From Phycisphaerales bacterium (GTDB lineage Bacteria; Planctomycetota; Phycisphaerae; Phycisphaerales; UBA1924), in the NCBI GenBank assembly GCA_007693785.1, contig RECY01000028.1, forward strand, positions 186,001 through 250,000: a stretch of DNA of 64,000 nt, written 5' to 3'. Below the pieces are notes generated by a model. The model searched no databases and was not told the origin of the DNA. It worked only from the letters and a program-made list of their open reading frames with translations. Below are positions 35,420 through 43,087 of this stretch, piece by piece (within the stretch, counting starts at the first letter, position 1; every line of letters begins with the position of its first letter). The translations under genes and the position numbers were made by a program.

Positions 35420-36922
35420 ATGAACCTGAAGACCTTCCGCGCCGCGTCGATGGCGGAGGCCCTGTCCGAGGTCAAGCGTGATCTCGGGCCCGACGCGGTG
35501 ATCCTGCATACGAAGACCTACCGCGAGGGCGGTTTGCTCGGCATGGGCGCACGCCTGGTGGTCGAGGTGACGGCCGCCGACGAAGCCGACGCGGGCACGC
35601 TCCCGCGCCGCCGACGCGCGGCACGCCAGGCCGCCGCCGCGTCGAGGACGCCCGCCGCCTCGTTCACGGAAGACGGTGGGGGCGTCGCGACGCTCGAGCC
35701 CCCGCGGTCGTCCGCGCGTTCCAACCCCGCCGACGGCTTCACGCCCGCGCGATTCGAGGCGCTCCACCAGCCCGCACCCCGCGTCCCAGGCAACCCGGCG
35801 CCCAAGGCGACCGGCGCGATCGAGCCCGAGCCCAAGCCTGTGTCTCGGGCCGCGCCCCGTCCGGAGGCCGGCCCCGCCGACCCGTCCCGCGCGGCCCCGG
35901 GCGAAAAGCCTGACGCGAGAGAGCACGCCGCCGCCGACGATCCGCTCGCCGCGGCCCGCTCGATCGCGACCCGCGTCCGCCCCGCGCCCGTGGATCGCGT
36001 CGCCCGGGAAACGCTCGAAGACGAGATCCGCTCCATCAAGCGGATGGTCACTCAAGTCCTGCGGCACTCCCGCCGAGCCACCGGGCCCGCGGGGTGGGGC
36101 CCGAGCGATGCTGTCGGCGACGCGCTCAGCGAACTCGACAGCAAGCTCTCGGCTCAGGACGTCGCGCCCGACGTCATCGAACGCCTGATCGGCGGGCTGC
36201 GCGACGAGCTCTCGGAGTCGGAACTCGCCGACGCCGGCGTCGTGCGCACGGCCGCCCTGCGTCGCATCGGCGCGATGCTGCCCATCGGTTCCGAGCCGCC
36301 CGCTCCCAGCCGAGCCGCGGACGGCCGACCGACCACGATCGCCCTGCTTGGCCCGACCGGCGTCGGCAAGACCACCACCCTCGCCAAGCTCGCCGCCACC
36401 CATAAGCTGCGCCACGGACGCAAAGTCGGGCTCATCACCAGCGACACCTATCGCATCGCGGCCGTCGAGCAGCTCCGGACCTACGCCAACATCATCGGCC
36501 TATCGCTCAAGGTCGTGCTCACGCCCGACGAGATGGGCGAGGCGTGCGAGGCGTTCGCCGCCTGCGACGTCATTCTGATCGACACCGCCGGGCGTAGCCA
36601 GCACGACACGGACAGGATCCGCGAGCTCCGCGAGTTCGTCGAGGCCGCCCGCCCGCACCGTCGCCACCTGGTGCTCTCCGCGGCCGCGCAGGAAGCCGTC
36701 ATGCTCGCAGCCGCCGACCGATTCGGCGCCTTGGGGCCGGACCGCCTGCTGCTGACCAAGCTGGACGAAGCCGTGCGATTCGGCCCGGTGCTGAACGTCG
36801 CCTCGCGCGTGGCACTCCCGCTGGGCTACGTGACAAGCGGGCAGGAGGTGCCCGACGACATCGAGCCCGCGAACGCCGACCGCCTGGCGCGTCTGATCCT
36901 GGACGGGCGGGTGTCGGCATGA
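35420..36922 (+). CDS. flhF: Flagellar SRP-type GTPase FlhF
   Basis: 500 aa from ATG 35420; an in-frame ATG at 35411 is only 0-1 bp from its AAGGA, whereas 35420 has it at about 9 bp. The N-terminal B domain (NLKTFRAASMAEALSEVK, then HTKTYREGG) is typical. A Pro/Ala/Arg-rich linker of about 120 residues follows, then the NG domain: G1 GPTGVGKTTTLAKLAA near 311, G3 DTAGRS near 388 and G4 TKLDEA near 447. FlhF sets the site of flagellum assembly and is counteracted by FlhG. Its stop overlaps the flhG start (ATGA). Confidence 0.94.
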   Translation: MNLKTFRAASMAEALSEVKRDLGPDAVILHTKTYREGGLLGMGARLVVEVTAADEADAGTLPRRRRAARQAAAASRTPAASFTEDGGGVATLEPPRSSARSNPADGFTPARFEALHQPAPRVPGNPAPKATGAIEPEPKPVSRAAPRPEAGPADPSRAAPGEKPDAREHAAADDPLAAARSIATRVRPAPVDRVARETLEDEIRSIKRMVTQVLRHSRRATGPAGWGPSDAVGDALSELDSKLSAQDVAPDVIERLIGGLRDELSESELADAGVVRTAALRRIGAMLPIGSEPPAPSRAADGRPTTIALLGPTGVGKTTTLAKLAATHKLRHGRKVGLITSDTYRIAAVEQLRTYANIIGLSLKVVLTPDEMGEACEAFAACDVILIDTAGRSQHDTDRIRELREFVEAARPHRRHLVLSAAAQEAVMLAAADRFGALGPDRLLLTKLDEAVRFGPVLNVASRVALPLGYVTSGQEVPDDIEPANADRLARLILDGRVSA

Positions 36923-37908
36923 CGGCCCTCGGTCCGCTCCGTGAGGTTCAGGCTCGTGAGGGCGTCCAGCTCGCGCCCGCTTCCGACGTCGCGCTGCGCG
37001 ATCAGGCCACCCGCCTGCGAGCCCTCGTCCGCGAAGCCGAACGCGAGCCCCCTTCCCCCCGTCAGCATCAGCCCCAGCCCGCGCCCGTGCCGAGGCCAGC
37101 GCATCCGGCGTCCGTCCCGTGTGCGCCGGCGGTGCGTCAGGCGCCGGTGATCGCCTTCGCCAGCGGCAAGGGCGGGGTCGGAAAAACCACCATCGCCGTC
37201 AACACCTGCGTCGAGCTCGCCCGGGCCGGGGCGCGGGTCACCCTGGTGGACGCCGACCTCGGGACGGCCAACGCCGACGTGCTCTGCGGGTTCACGCCCA
37301 CGCGCCGCCTCGATCGCGCCATCGTGCACCACGCCGCCACACTCGATGAGCTCGCGGTCGATGCGCCGGGCGGTTTCCGGCTGGTGCCGGGCTCGGTCGG
37401 CGTCGCCCGGGCCGCCGAGCTCGAGCACCGCGAGCGGGCCCGCTTTGTCGAAGCCGTGCTCGGGCTCGGGCGACGGGGCGAGCTCGTCGTGGTCGATTGC
37501 GGCGCCGGGATGGGCCCGGACGTCTCGGCGATCCTCGCAGCCGCGGACCTCGGGATCATCGTCGCGACGCCCGATCCCACCTCCATCACCGACGCGTACG
37601 CGGTGATCAAGGGCCTGGTCACCCGTCGCGGCCCGGCCCGCGCCCGCGGGCTACGCCTGGTCGTGAACATGGCCTCGAACGAGCAGGAGGCGCTCCGCGT
37701 CCACGCCCGCGTCGCGCGGGTCTGTGAGCGTTTTCTGGGCTACCGCCTCGCGATGCTCGCCTGGGTGCCCCGGGATGCGCGGGCCGGCGAGGCCGTCCGC
37801 AACCGCCAGCCCGTCTCGATCGCCCGCCCCAAGGCCCGGTCGTCCCGCGCGATCCGCGAGCTGGCACACCGTGTGCGAGGATGTACCCAGCCGACCACGC
37901 CCGCCTGA
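36919..37908 (+). CDS. flhG: MinD-like flagellar number regulator FlhG (FleN)
   Basis: 329 aa. After a 75-residue Pro/Arg/Gln-rich N-terminal region comes a ParA/MinD ATPase domain: deviant Walker A ASGKGGVGKTTIAVN near 80, VTLVDADLGTANADVL (Walker A') and LVVVDCGAGMGPDVS (Walker B). FlhG restrains FlhF and C-ring assembly, so setting flagellar number. Genes overlap 4 bp with flhF. The N-terminal DQxxxLR segment (RDQATRLRAL) may be the FlhF-activating helix. No clear C-terminal MinD-type amphipathic helix was seen. Confidence 0.92.
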   Translation: MTALGPLREVQAREGVQLAPASDVALRDQATRLRALVREAEREPPSPRQHQPQPAPVPRPAHPASVPCAPAVRQAPVIAFASGKGGVGKTTIAVNTCVELARAGARVTLVDADLGTANADVLCGFTPTRRLDRAIVHHAATLDELAVDAPGGFRLVPGSVGVARAAELEHRERARFVEAVLGLGRRGELVVVDCGAGMGPDVSAILAAADLGIIVATPDPTSITDAYAVIKGLVTRRGPARARGLRLVVNMASNEQEALRVHARVARVCERFLGYRLAMLAWVPRDARAGEAVRNRQPVSIARPKARSSRAIRELAHRVRGCTQPTTPA

Positions 37909-38048
37909 GCCGCCGCCCGCGCGAGGGCGTCCCCGGCCCGCGCGTCCCGTGGGTCGGGCGTCATTTTCGACAGATCGCGAACGCTCGGCGCGGACGCGAA
38001 AAAACACGTGATGTGTTCGGCGGAAAGGTGAACCCCCGCCCCCATCCG

Positions 38049-38056
38049 GCCGATAG
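38049..38056 (+). promoter_or_regulatory. Sigma28-like -10 element (GCCGATAG) upstream of the small membrane protein
   Basis: GCCGATAG matches the flagellar sigma28 -10 consensus GCCGATAA in 7 of 8 positions. No well-spaced TAAA-type -35 was found; AAAG at 38024-38027 is too distant. A housekeeping -10 (GATAGT) overlaps. Low certainty. Confidence 0.3.
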
Positions 38057-38128
38057 TCTGCGGTCTTGTCGGGGGGCGTGCGGGCTCGGTCGGTGATGCG
38101 GGTTATGCACGAGAAAGAGGTTGCACCG

Positions 38129-38464
38129 GTGGTCACGCGCCAAACGCCAGAGTTCATCGCGGCGAGTTTTGCGCTGTGCGGGTTCGCGCTCGCGACGGTC
38201 GCGGGGCACGTCGCCGGGCAGCCGCTCGTGCGTGTGCTGGTGGTCGCGGTGCTCGCGATGTTCCTGTGCCGCCTAGTGGGGGTGTGGGCGGGGCGTGCGG
38301 CGATGGTCGCGGTCGACGAGTTCCTCGAGAAGTACGCGGGCGATCGACCGGTGCCCGAACAAGAGACGTTCGAAGAAAGTTTGGAAGTGTCTGAGGATGA
38401 CGCCCCATTGGCGTCGCCTGTGTCTTTGGGGCGTTCATCGCAGTCGGACCGGTTGGCCGCATAA
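38129..38464 (+). CDS. Small two-TM membrane protein between flhG and the flagellar sigma gene
   Basis: 111 aa from GTG 38129, chosen because AAAGAGG lies 8 bp upstream; longer in-frame starts at 38066 and 38105 lack such a site. After QTPEFIAASFALCG come two hydrophobic segments (about 8-30 and 34-55), then a charged cytosolic C-terminal half (VDEFLEKYAGDRPVPEQ, then many Glu/Asp/Ser). I do not recognise a named family. The position just before the FliA-type sigma factor suggests a flagellar or motility-linked role (inference). The stop is about 160 bp before the sigma gene. Confidence 0.7.
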   Translation: MVTRQTPEFIAASFALCGFALATVAGHVAGQPLVRVLVVAVLAMFLCRLVGVWAGRAAMVAVDEFLEKYAGDRPVPEQETFEESLEVSEDDAPLASPVSLGRSSQSDRLAA

Positions 38465-38491
38465 AAAAATGATGAGACCTTGCGGCCGGGC

Positions 38492-38520
38492 TTTCCGGCG
38501 GGATCGGTTTTCTGTATACT
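38492..38520 (+). promoter_or_regulatory. Promoter of the FliA/WhiG-type sigma gene
   Basis: A good -10 TATACT (38515-38520) with a weak -35 TTTCCG (38492-38497) at 17 bp. The leader would be about 100 nt, with AAGGAG before the ATG. This gives the sigma factor its own transcription apart from the export cluster. Confidence 0.55.
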
Positions 38521-38628
38521 CCCACAACTAGGCGTCACGGATCGGCGCACGGTTGGGAGTCGGGATGCGTAGCAGGGTGTTCTGCCCGTTCGCGTGCTGA
38601 AAAATCAGGGTTCAAGGAGCGGACCACT

Positions 38629-39498
38629 ATGGCAGCGACCAAGCCGTACAACGCGCGTCTCGGCACGCGCGGCACCGGGCGATATGCCGCCCGTCACGCG
38701 GAGCCTTCCGGCGGCCCCTCGCCGTACGACGACGTGCCCGCCGAGGAACTCTGGCAGTCCTATCAAATCAAGCGGTGCGAAAAGGTTCGCAACTTTCTCA
38801 TGGAAAAATACCTTCCCCTCGTGCGCTACAACGCCGAGCGCATCTACGCTCGCCTGCCTGACGAGGTCGATATTGAGGACCTCATGTCCGCCGGGCTCTT
38901 CGGGCTGATGGACGCCATCAACGGCTTCAAGCTCGAGCACAAGGTCAAGTTCGAAACCTACTGCGCCCCGCGCATCCGTGGCGCCATCCTCGACGAGCTC
39001 CGCTCCATGGACTGGGTGCCCCGCCTTGTCCGCAGCCGCTCCGCGAAGGTCGAGCAGGCCCGCCTCCAGATCCACGCCGAGACGGGCACGAAGCCCGACG
39101 ACGCCGAGATCGCCCGGCGCATCGGCCTGCCCGACGGCGAGTTCGAGAAGTTCAAGCGCGACTCCGTCGCCGTCAGCACCGTCAGCCTCACCCGCAAATG
39201 CTTCGGCTCCGACGGGTCCAAGGACGTGCGCGAGATCGACGTCATCGGCGACGACAACCAGCCCGACCCGCTGACCGACATCCAGCGTCGCGACCTCAAG
39301 AACCTCATGACCAAGGGCCTGAGCCGCGCCGAGCGACTCATCGTCATCCTCTACTATTACGAGGGCATGACGATGAAAGAGATCGGCTCCACGCTCGACC
39401 TCTCCGAGAGCCGCGTCAGCCAGATGCACAGCTCCATCCTCCTCCGCCTCAAGGCCCAGATGCAGCACCGGATGCGCGAGCTCGAGCCCATGAAGTAG
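38629..39498 (+). CDS. fliA: Sigma factor of the FliA/WhiG family
   Basis: 289 aa. Region 2 reads YLPLVRYNAERIYARLPD, then IEDLMSAGLFGLMDAI and FETYCAPRIRGAILDELR; region 3 is SRSAKVEQARLQIHAETG; region 4 ends in MTMKEIGSTLDLSESRVSQM, the helix-turn-helix that reads the -35 box. It matches sigma28/WhiG rather than sigma70. It should transcribe late flagellar or motility genes. The 40 N-terminal residues are a family-variable Arg/Gly/Pro region. AAGGAG lies about 11 bp before the ATG. A strong terminator follows the gene. Confidence 0.93.
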   Translation: MAATKPYNARLGTRGTGRYAARHAEPSGGPSPYDDVPAEELWQSYQIKRCEKVRNFLMEKYLPLVRYNAERIYARLPDEVDIEDLMSAGLFGLMDAINGFKLEHKVKFETYCAPRIRGAILDELRSMDWVPRLVRSRSAKVEQARLQIHAETGTKPDDAEIARRIGLPDGEFEKFKRDSVAVSTVSLTRKCFGSDGSKDVREIDVIGDDNQPDPLTDIQRRDLKNLMTKGLSRAERLIVILYYYEGMTMKEIGSTLDLSESRVSQMHSSILLRLKAQMQHRMRELEPMK

Positions 39499-39534
39499 GC
39501 CCGCGCGGCGCAAGGCGCAACCAAGCAACTCCTC

Positions 39535-39566
39535 AACGCCCGGGTTTCGTACACCGGGCGTTTTTT
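39535..39566 (+). terminator. Intrinsic terminator after the flagellar sigma gene
   Basis: CGCCCGG and CCGGGCG form a perfect stem, with flanking AA/TT pairs, around a 10-nt loop, followed by six T. It ends the flagellar region. Confidence 0.88.
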
Positions 39567-39622
39567 GTTGGCTCACCTCGCATCCGCTTGCACTCGTCCG
39601 CCGGATCGGGTGGACTGCACCC

Positions 39623-40180
39623 GTGGACACGCGACCGAGCCATCCCGAAACGCCGAGCACCCCCGGCCCGTCCGAGGCCGTCGCATTCATCGCGCTCGGG
39701 GCCAACCTGGGCGACCGGGCGGTCACAATCGGGTCGGCGTTCGAAAGCGTGCGCATTCTCGGGGGCGTGCGCCTCGAAGCCTGCTCGAATCTGCACGAGA
39801 CGGCCCCGGTCGGCGGGCCGCCGGATCAGCCCGCGTACCTGAACGCCGCGGTCCGTGTCCGCACCACGCTCGGCCCGCGCGAGCTCCTCGCCGCTCTCCA
39901 CGCCGTCGAGCGCGCGCACGGGCGCGACCGCGCCCGCGAGGCCAGGTGGGGGCCCCGCACGCTCGATCTCGACCTGCTGATCTACGCCGACCTCGTGATC
40001 GACGAGCCCGGCCTCACCGTCCCGCACCCGCGGCTCGTCGAGCGGCTGTTTGTGCTCGAGCCGCTCGCCGAGGTCGGCGCGGACGCGGCCGTCCCCGGCC
40101 CCAGCGGCGGCGGACGCACCGTCGCCAGCCTCCTCCGATCCCTCCGGAACGCATCGGGCGTGGGCGGGGGCCTCTCGTGA
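39623..40180 (+). CDS. folK: 2-amino-4-hydroxy-6-hydroxymethyldihydropteridine pyrophosphokinase
   Basis: 185 aa from GTG. HPPK transfers pyrophosphate from ATP to hydroxymethyldihydropterin in folate synthesis. The start GANLGDRAVTI and the signature RWGPRTLDLDLLIY, which carries the metal-binding aspartates, are intact; LTVPHPRLVERLFVLEPL follows as expected. The stop overlaps the next gene's ATG (TGATG). folP or folB are not adjacent. Directly upstream, TGGACT lies 6 bp before the GTG, possibly a poor version of the -10 layout seen at other genes. Confidence 0.94.
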   Translation: MDTRPSHPETPSTPGPSEAVAFIALGANLGDRAVTIGSAFESVRILGGVRLEACSNLHETAPVGGPPDQPAYLNAAVRVRTTLGPRELLAALHAVERAHGRDRAREARWGPRTLDLDLLIYADLVIDEPGLTVPHPRLVERLFVLEPLAEVGADAAVPGPSGGGRTVASLLRSLRNASGVGGGLS

Positions 40181-40902
40181 TGCGCGCTCTAAAGGGCGCC
40201 GCGTGCGTGATGCTCTCGGCCGCCTGCGTTCCGGCGCAGGAGGCGATCGTGGACGACCTGAGCTCGATGCCCCGCGCGGCCGCCCTCGGGCTCGTCGCTC
40301 ACCACGCCCGATCCAACACCATCGCCGACCGCGTCGACGTCCGCCTTCGCGACGTCTTCGGCAACGTCGATCAGGACGTCTTCATCCGCCGATGGTGCTA
40401 CGCCTGCCCACGCGGCCCCGTGCTCGCGCTCGAACTCGCCGACCTCCGCGTCTTCACCGATCGACGCGCGATCCGTGTCTGGATCGACACGCCCGATGCC
40501 CCGGTCTTCGAAGCCCCGGCCGGGGGCTCGAGCGCGCTCGATCTGCTCGCGGCTCACCTCCCGCCGATCACGCTCCCCGCCGTCTCCGCCGCCTTGGGCG
40601 ACGGCCTCACCGGGCCCTGGTTCGACGCGATCGAGTGGGAGCCGTCGGCCGACATCATCGATCGCCCGGGCGAAGCCCCGATCGTCCGCCTCCGCGGCTT
40701 CGCGGGCGACGGGCGCGAGGCCGAGCTCTTCCTCGACGCCGAGACCGGACGCCTCCAGCGCCTCCGAGCCCCCATGCCCGGCGGCGACGCCGAGATCGAA
40801 CTCCGCTTCACGGAACTCGCCCCCGGCGATCCGGCGACGTGGACCCCCGCGCTCGATGCCCGCCCACGCGCCGCCTCGATCGACGAGCTTCGCCGCGATT
40901 GA
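40180..40902 (+). CDS. Exported protein of unknown function
   Basis: 240 aa from the ATG that overlaps the folK stop. The N-terminus has a short hydrophobic stretch (AACVMLSAACVPAQ) with a likely signal peptidase site after VPAQ; VMLSAAC could also be read as a lipobox, less probably because of its place. The mature part has VRLRDVFGNVDQDVFIRRW, a WCYACPRGP motif with two cysteines, and ELFLDAETGRLQRLRAPM, whose DAETGRLQRL pattern recalls outer-membrane lipoprotein carrier-like beta strands. No family was recognised. Translational coupling to folK is probably incidental. Confidence 0.65.
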   Translation: MRALKGAACVMLSAACVPAQEAIVDDLSSMPRAAALGLVAHHARSNTIADRVDVRLRDVFGNVDQDVFIRRWCYACPRGPVLALELADLRVFTDRRAIRVWIDTPDAPVFEAPAGGSSALDLLAAHLPPITLPAVSAALGDGLTGPWFDAIEWEPSADIIDRPGEAPIVRLRGFAGDGREAELFLDAETGRLQRLRAPMPGGDAEIELRFTELAPGDPATWTPALDARPRAASIDELRRD

Positions 40903-40920
40903 TCACGCCCGTCACGCCAC

Positions 40921-40948
40921 GCACGCGGGCTCGTGCGAGCCCGCGTGC
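40921..40948. terminator. Perfect 12-bp hairpin between convergent genes
   Basis: GCACGCGGGCTC and GAGCCCGCGTGC form a perfect 12-bp stem with a 4-nt loop in the 81-bp gap where the exported-protein gene and the recombinase gene converge. It lacks U tracts; probably a bidirectional terminator. Confidence 0.6.
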
Positions 40949-40983
40949 GCGGTGGGTCGTTCAAACATGGCGTTCGAGCGGGA

Positions 40984-42000
40984 TCAGCTCGCCTCGGCCC
41001 GCGGGTGGGCGTCGTCATAGGCCCGGCGCATCCGCTGCGTGCTCAGGTGCGTGTAGACCTGCGTCGTGCTCAGCGACTGGTGCCCGAGCAGCTCCTGCAC
41101 CGATCGCAGGTCGGCCCCGTTATCCAGCAGGTGCGTCGCGAACGAGTGGCGGAGCGTGTGCGGGCTGATCGCCGGGTCGAGCCCCGCCTCGCGGAGGTAC
41201 TTGTCAAGCTTGCGACGCACGCTGCGGCTGCTCAGGCGACCGCCGTGCTTGTTCACAAACAGCGGCTGGTGCGACGGATCGACCTCGGGCGAGCCCAGAC
41301 GCGCGTCCTCGCGCAGCCGCTCGGCATACGCCCGGATCGCCGCCAACGCGTGCGAGCCCAGCGGCACGATCCGCTCTTTCTTCCCTTTGCCCCGCACCCG
41401 CATCGCCTCACCCGCCAGGTCCAGGTCCGCCACGTTGAGCCCGACGAGCTCGCTCACGCGGAGCCCCGTGGAGTAGAGCGTTTCGAGCATCGCGCGGTCG
41501 CGCAGCCCGAGCACATCCCGCTCGTCCGGAGCCGCCAGGAGTTGCTCCACCTGCTCGATCGTGATCGCCTTCGGCAAGCGCTTGCTCTGGCGCGGCGTGC
41601 GGATGAGCGTCATCGGGTTGCTCACCGCCAGCCCGCGCCGGTGGGCCCACTTGTAAAACGAACGCAGCGTCGCGATCTTCCGCGCCATCGTCGCGGCAGA
41701 GTAGTTGTTCTCGGCGAGCGCCTCCAGAAACCCCCGGATCAGGTCGGCGTCGCCTTCGCAGATGACCGCCGTTAGCGTCCGCGGCGTCAGGCTCCCGGCG
41801 ACTTCGGGCTGCTCGCTCCGGCTGCGCTTCTCGAGCGCGTCGCGCTCGGCGGCGTCGTGCATCGGGATGCCCTGCGAAGCGGTCAGGTGCTCGACGAACT
41901 GGCGCAGGTCGGCGCCATAGCACCGCGCCGTGTACGGGCTGAAGTGCCGCTCATCGGTCAGGTATGACTGAAAGGCCTCGGTCAGCGGGAGCGTGGGCAT
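40984..42000 (-). CDS. Tyrosine recombinase of the XerC/XerD type
   Basis: 338 aa. An N-terminal SAM-like core-binding domain (FQSYLTDERHFSPYTARCY) and a C-terminal catalytic domain. The active-site residues are visible: Arg in STGLRVSELV (about 179), Lys in the GKGKKER beta hairpin, HxxR in HTLRHSFATH (about 280) and the H...Y set in GHQSLSTTQVYTH (about 305-318), the last Tyr being the nucleophile. XerC/D resolve chromosome dimers at dif together with FtsK. It stands alone without integrase neighbours or att-like repeats, so a housekeeping Xer is likelier than a phage integrase. A 30-residue insert near 45-75 is unusual. GGAG precedes the ATG. Confidence 0.9.
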   Translation of the reverse strand: MPTLPLTEAFQSYLTDERHFSPYTARCYGADLRQFVEHLTASQGIPMHDAAERDALEKRSRSEQPEVAGSLTPRTLTAVICEGDADLIRGFLEALAENNYSAATMARKIATLRSFYKWAHRRGLAVSNPMTLIRTPRQSKRLPKAITIEQVEQLLAAPDERDVLGLRDRAMLETLYSTGLRVSELVGLNVADLDLAGEAMRVRGKGKKERIVPLGSHALAAIRAYAERLREDARLGSPEVDPSHQPLFVNKHGGRLSSRSVRRKLDKYLREAGLDPAISPHTLRHSFATHLLDNGADLRSVQELLGHQSLSTTQVYTHLSTQRMRRAYDDAHPRAEAS

Positions 42001-42132
42001 CGTCCACTCCGGTAAGCCCGTCGCGCCGGACGCGTCGGGCGGGTTGCGTGTCGTGCGCGGAGCGTTCTTAGGCGTCCCGCTTCGGCCCGAACAGATGGGC
42101 CGCGTGAATCTGATCCGCCGACGACCGGGGCC

Positions 42133-42963
42133 TCAGCGCCTCGGTCGCCGGTCGTCCTCGCGGGCCATCCGCTCGGTCCGCAGCCACTCCTGACGGATCA
42201 GCTGCGCGACCGTGTGATGAGCCGCGAACTCCGTGAACAGCTCCATGCTCGCGAGATACCGACGCCACCCGAGAACGCGTTGTTCCGGGTCCTGCCGGCC
42301 CTGCGCATAGCCCCGGACGTCGTAGATCACCTGGTGGTTCTCCCCGTCGAGGTGCTCGCTGACGACCGAGCCCGGTTCGTCCCGCGGCTCGCGGTGTTCC
42401 GGGAAATAGGTGTATTCGGTGGGCTGGTAGATGAGCTGGCGCGGGTCGAGATCGACGTGTCTCGGGTCCTCGATCCGCCCCCGCGGCGTCGGATAGAGCG
42501 CCAGCGCCAGGCCGAGCGCCGGCTTGTAGGGGTCGTAGCTGGTGATGGAACCGACGATGATCGCGTCGGCGCCGAGCTCGGTCGCGAGGCGTCGGGCGTC
42601 GTCTGGGGATTCGAGCGCGTGCATGCCGAGCGCGCGCATCTGGGCGATGGTCCGGTTGAGCGGCAGAGCCCGCACGCCGCGGACCTGGGCGGCGGCCGCG
42701 ACCACGCGATCGCTGATCGCGTAGCTATCAACAAAGGAGACGCCCGTCTCGTTCCGGAGCGGGACGACGGCCCAGAGCGGTTCGCCCCGGACGGTGTCGT
42801 AGGGGGCGATCGTGGGGGCCGGGGGCTCGAGCGGCGCCGGGCGGCTCGCGCACGCGACGATCAGGAGGGCCGCCCCGAGAAGGGGCCCGCCGAGGGCGAG
42901 GCGGACGAACGCACGCATCGCGCGCGCGCGCCGGCTCGTGAGCATGGGCTGTGCACTTGTCAT
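42133..42963 (-). CDS. Putative envelope lipoprotein of unknown function
   Basis: 276 aa, with AGGA about 8 bp before the ATG. A lipoprotein signal is likely: Arg-rich n-region, hydrophobic core and LLIVAC. The mature part reads LWAVVPLRNETGVSFVDSY, then DRVVAAAAQVRGVRALPL and LGADAIIVGSITSYDPYKPA. This order (Asn-Glu-Thr-Gly, a mid helix, then a DAIIVGxI strand) resembles CsgG/LpoB/FlgT-like periplasmic folds, but I cannot name the family. The next gene upstream codes for a TolB-like lipoprotein on the same strand about 120 bp away; a functional link is possible. Confidence 0.7.
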   Translation of the reverse strand: MTSAQPMLTSRRARAMRAFVRLALGGPLLGAALLIVACASRPAPLEPPAPTIAPYDTVRGEPLWAVVPLRNETGVSFVDSYAISDRVVAAAAQVRGVRALPLNRTIAQMRALGMHALESPDDARRLATELGADAIIVGSITSYDPYKPALGLALALYPTPRGRIEDPRHVDLDPRQLIYQPTEYTYFPEHREPRDEPGSVVSEHLDGENHQVIYDVRGYAQGRQDPEQRVLGWRRYLASMELFTEFAAHHTVAQLIRQEWLRTERMAREDDRRPRR

Positions 42964-43087
42964 GGCGTCCTGCCGAGAGCGCCCGGGGCTCCGCCCGGGC
43001 GGTGGGTTGCTTGTGCCGATCGCCGGAGCGTTTCGGCGGGAAGCGTCCCGCGCCGGTTTCCCGTCGCGGGGCGTGCGTCGTGCAGGC

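Noticed and set aside
40984-42000. Integrase-based genomic island around the tyrosine recombinase
   Set aside because: No tRNA, no direct repeats as attachment sites and no phage or mobility genes next to it; a housekeeping Xer is likelier.
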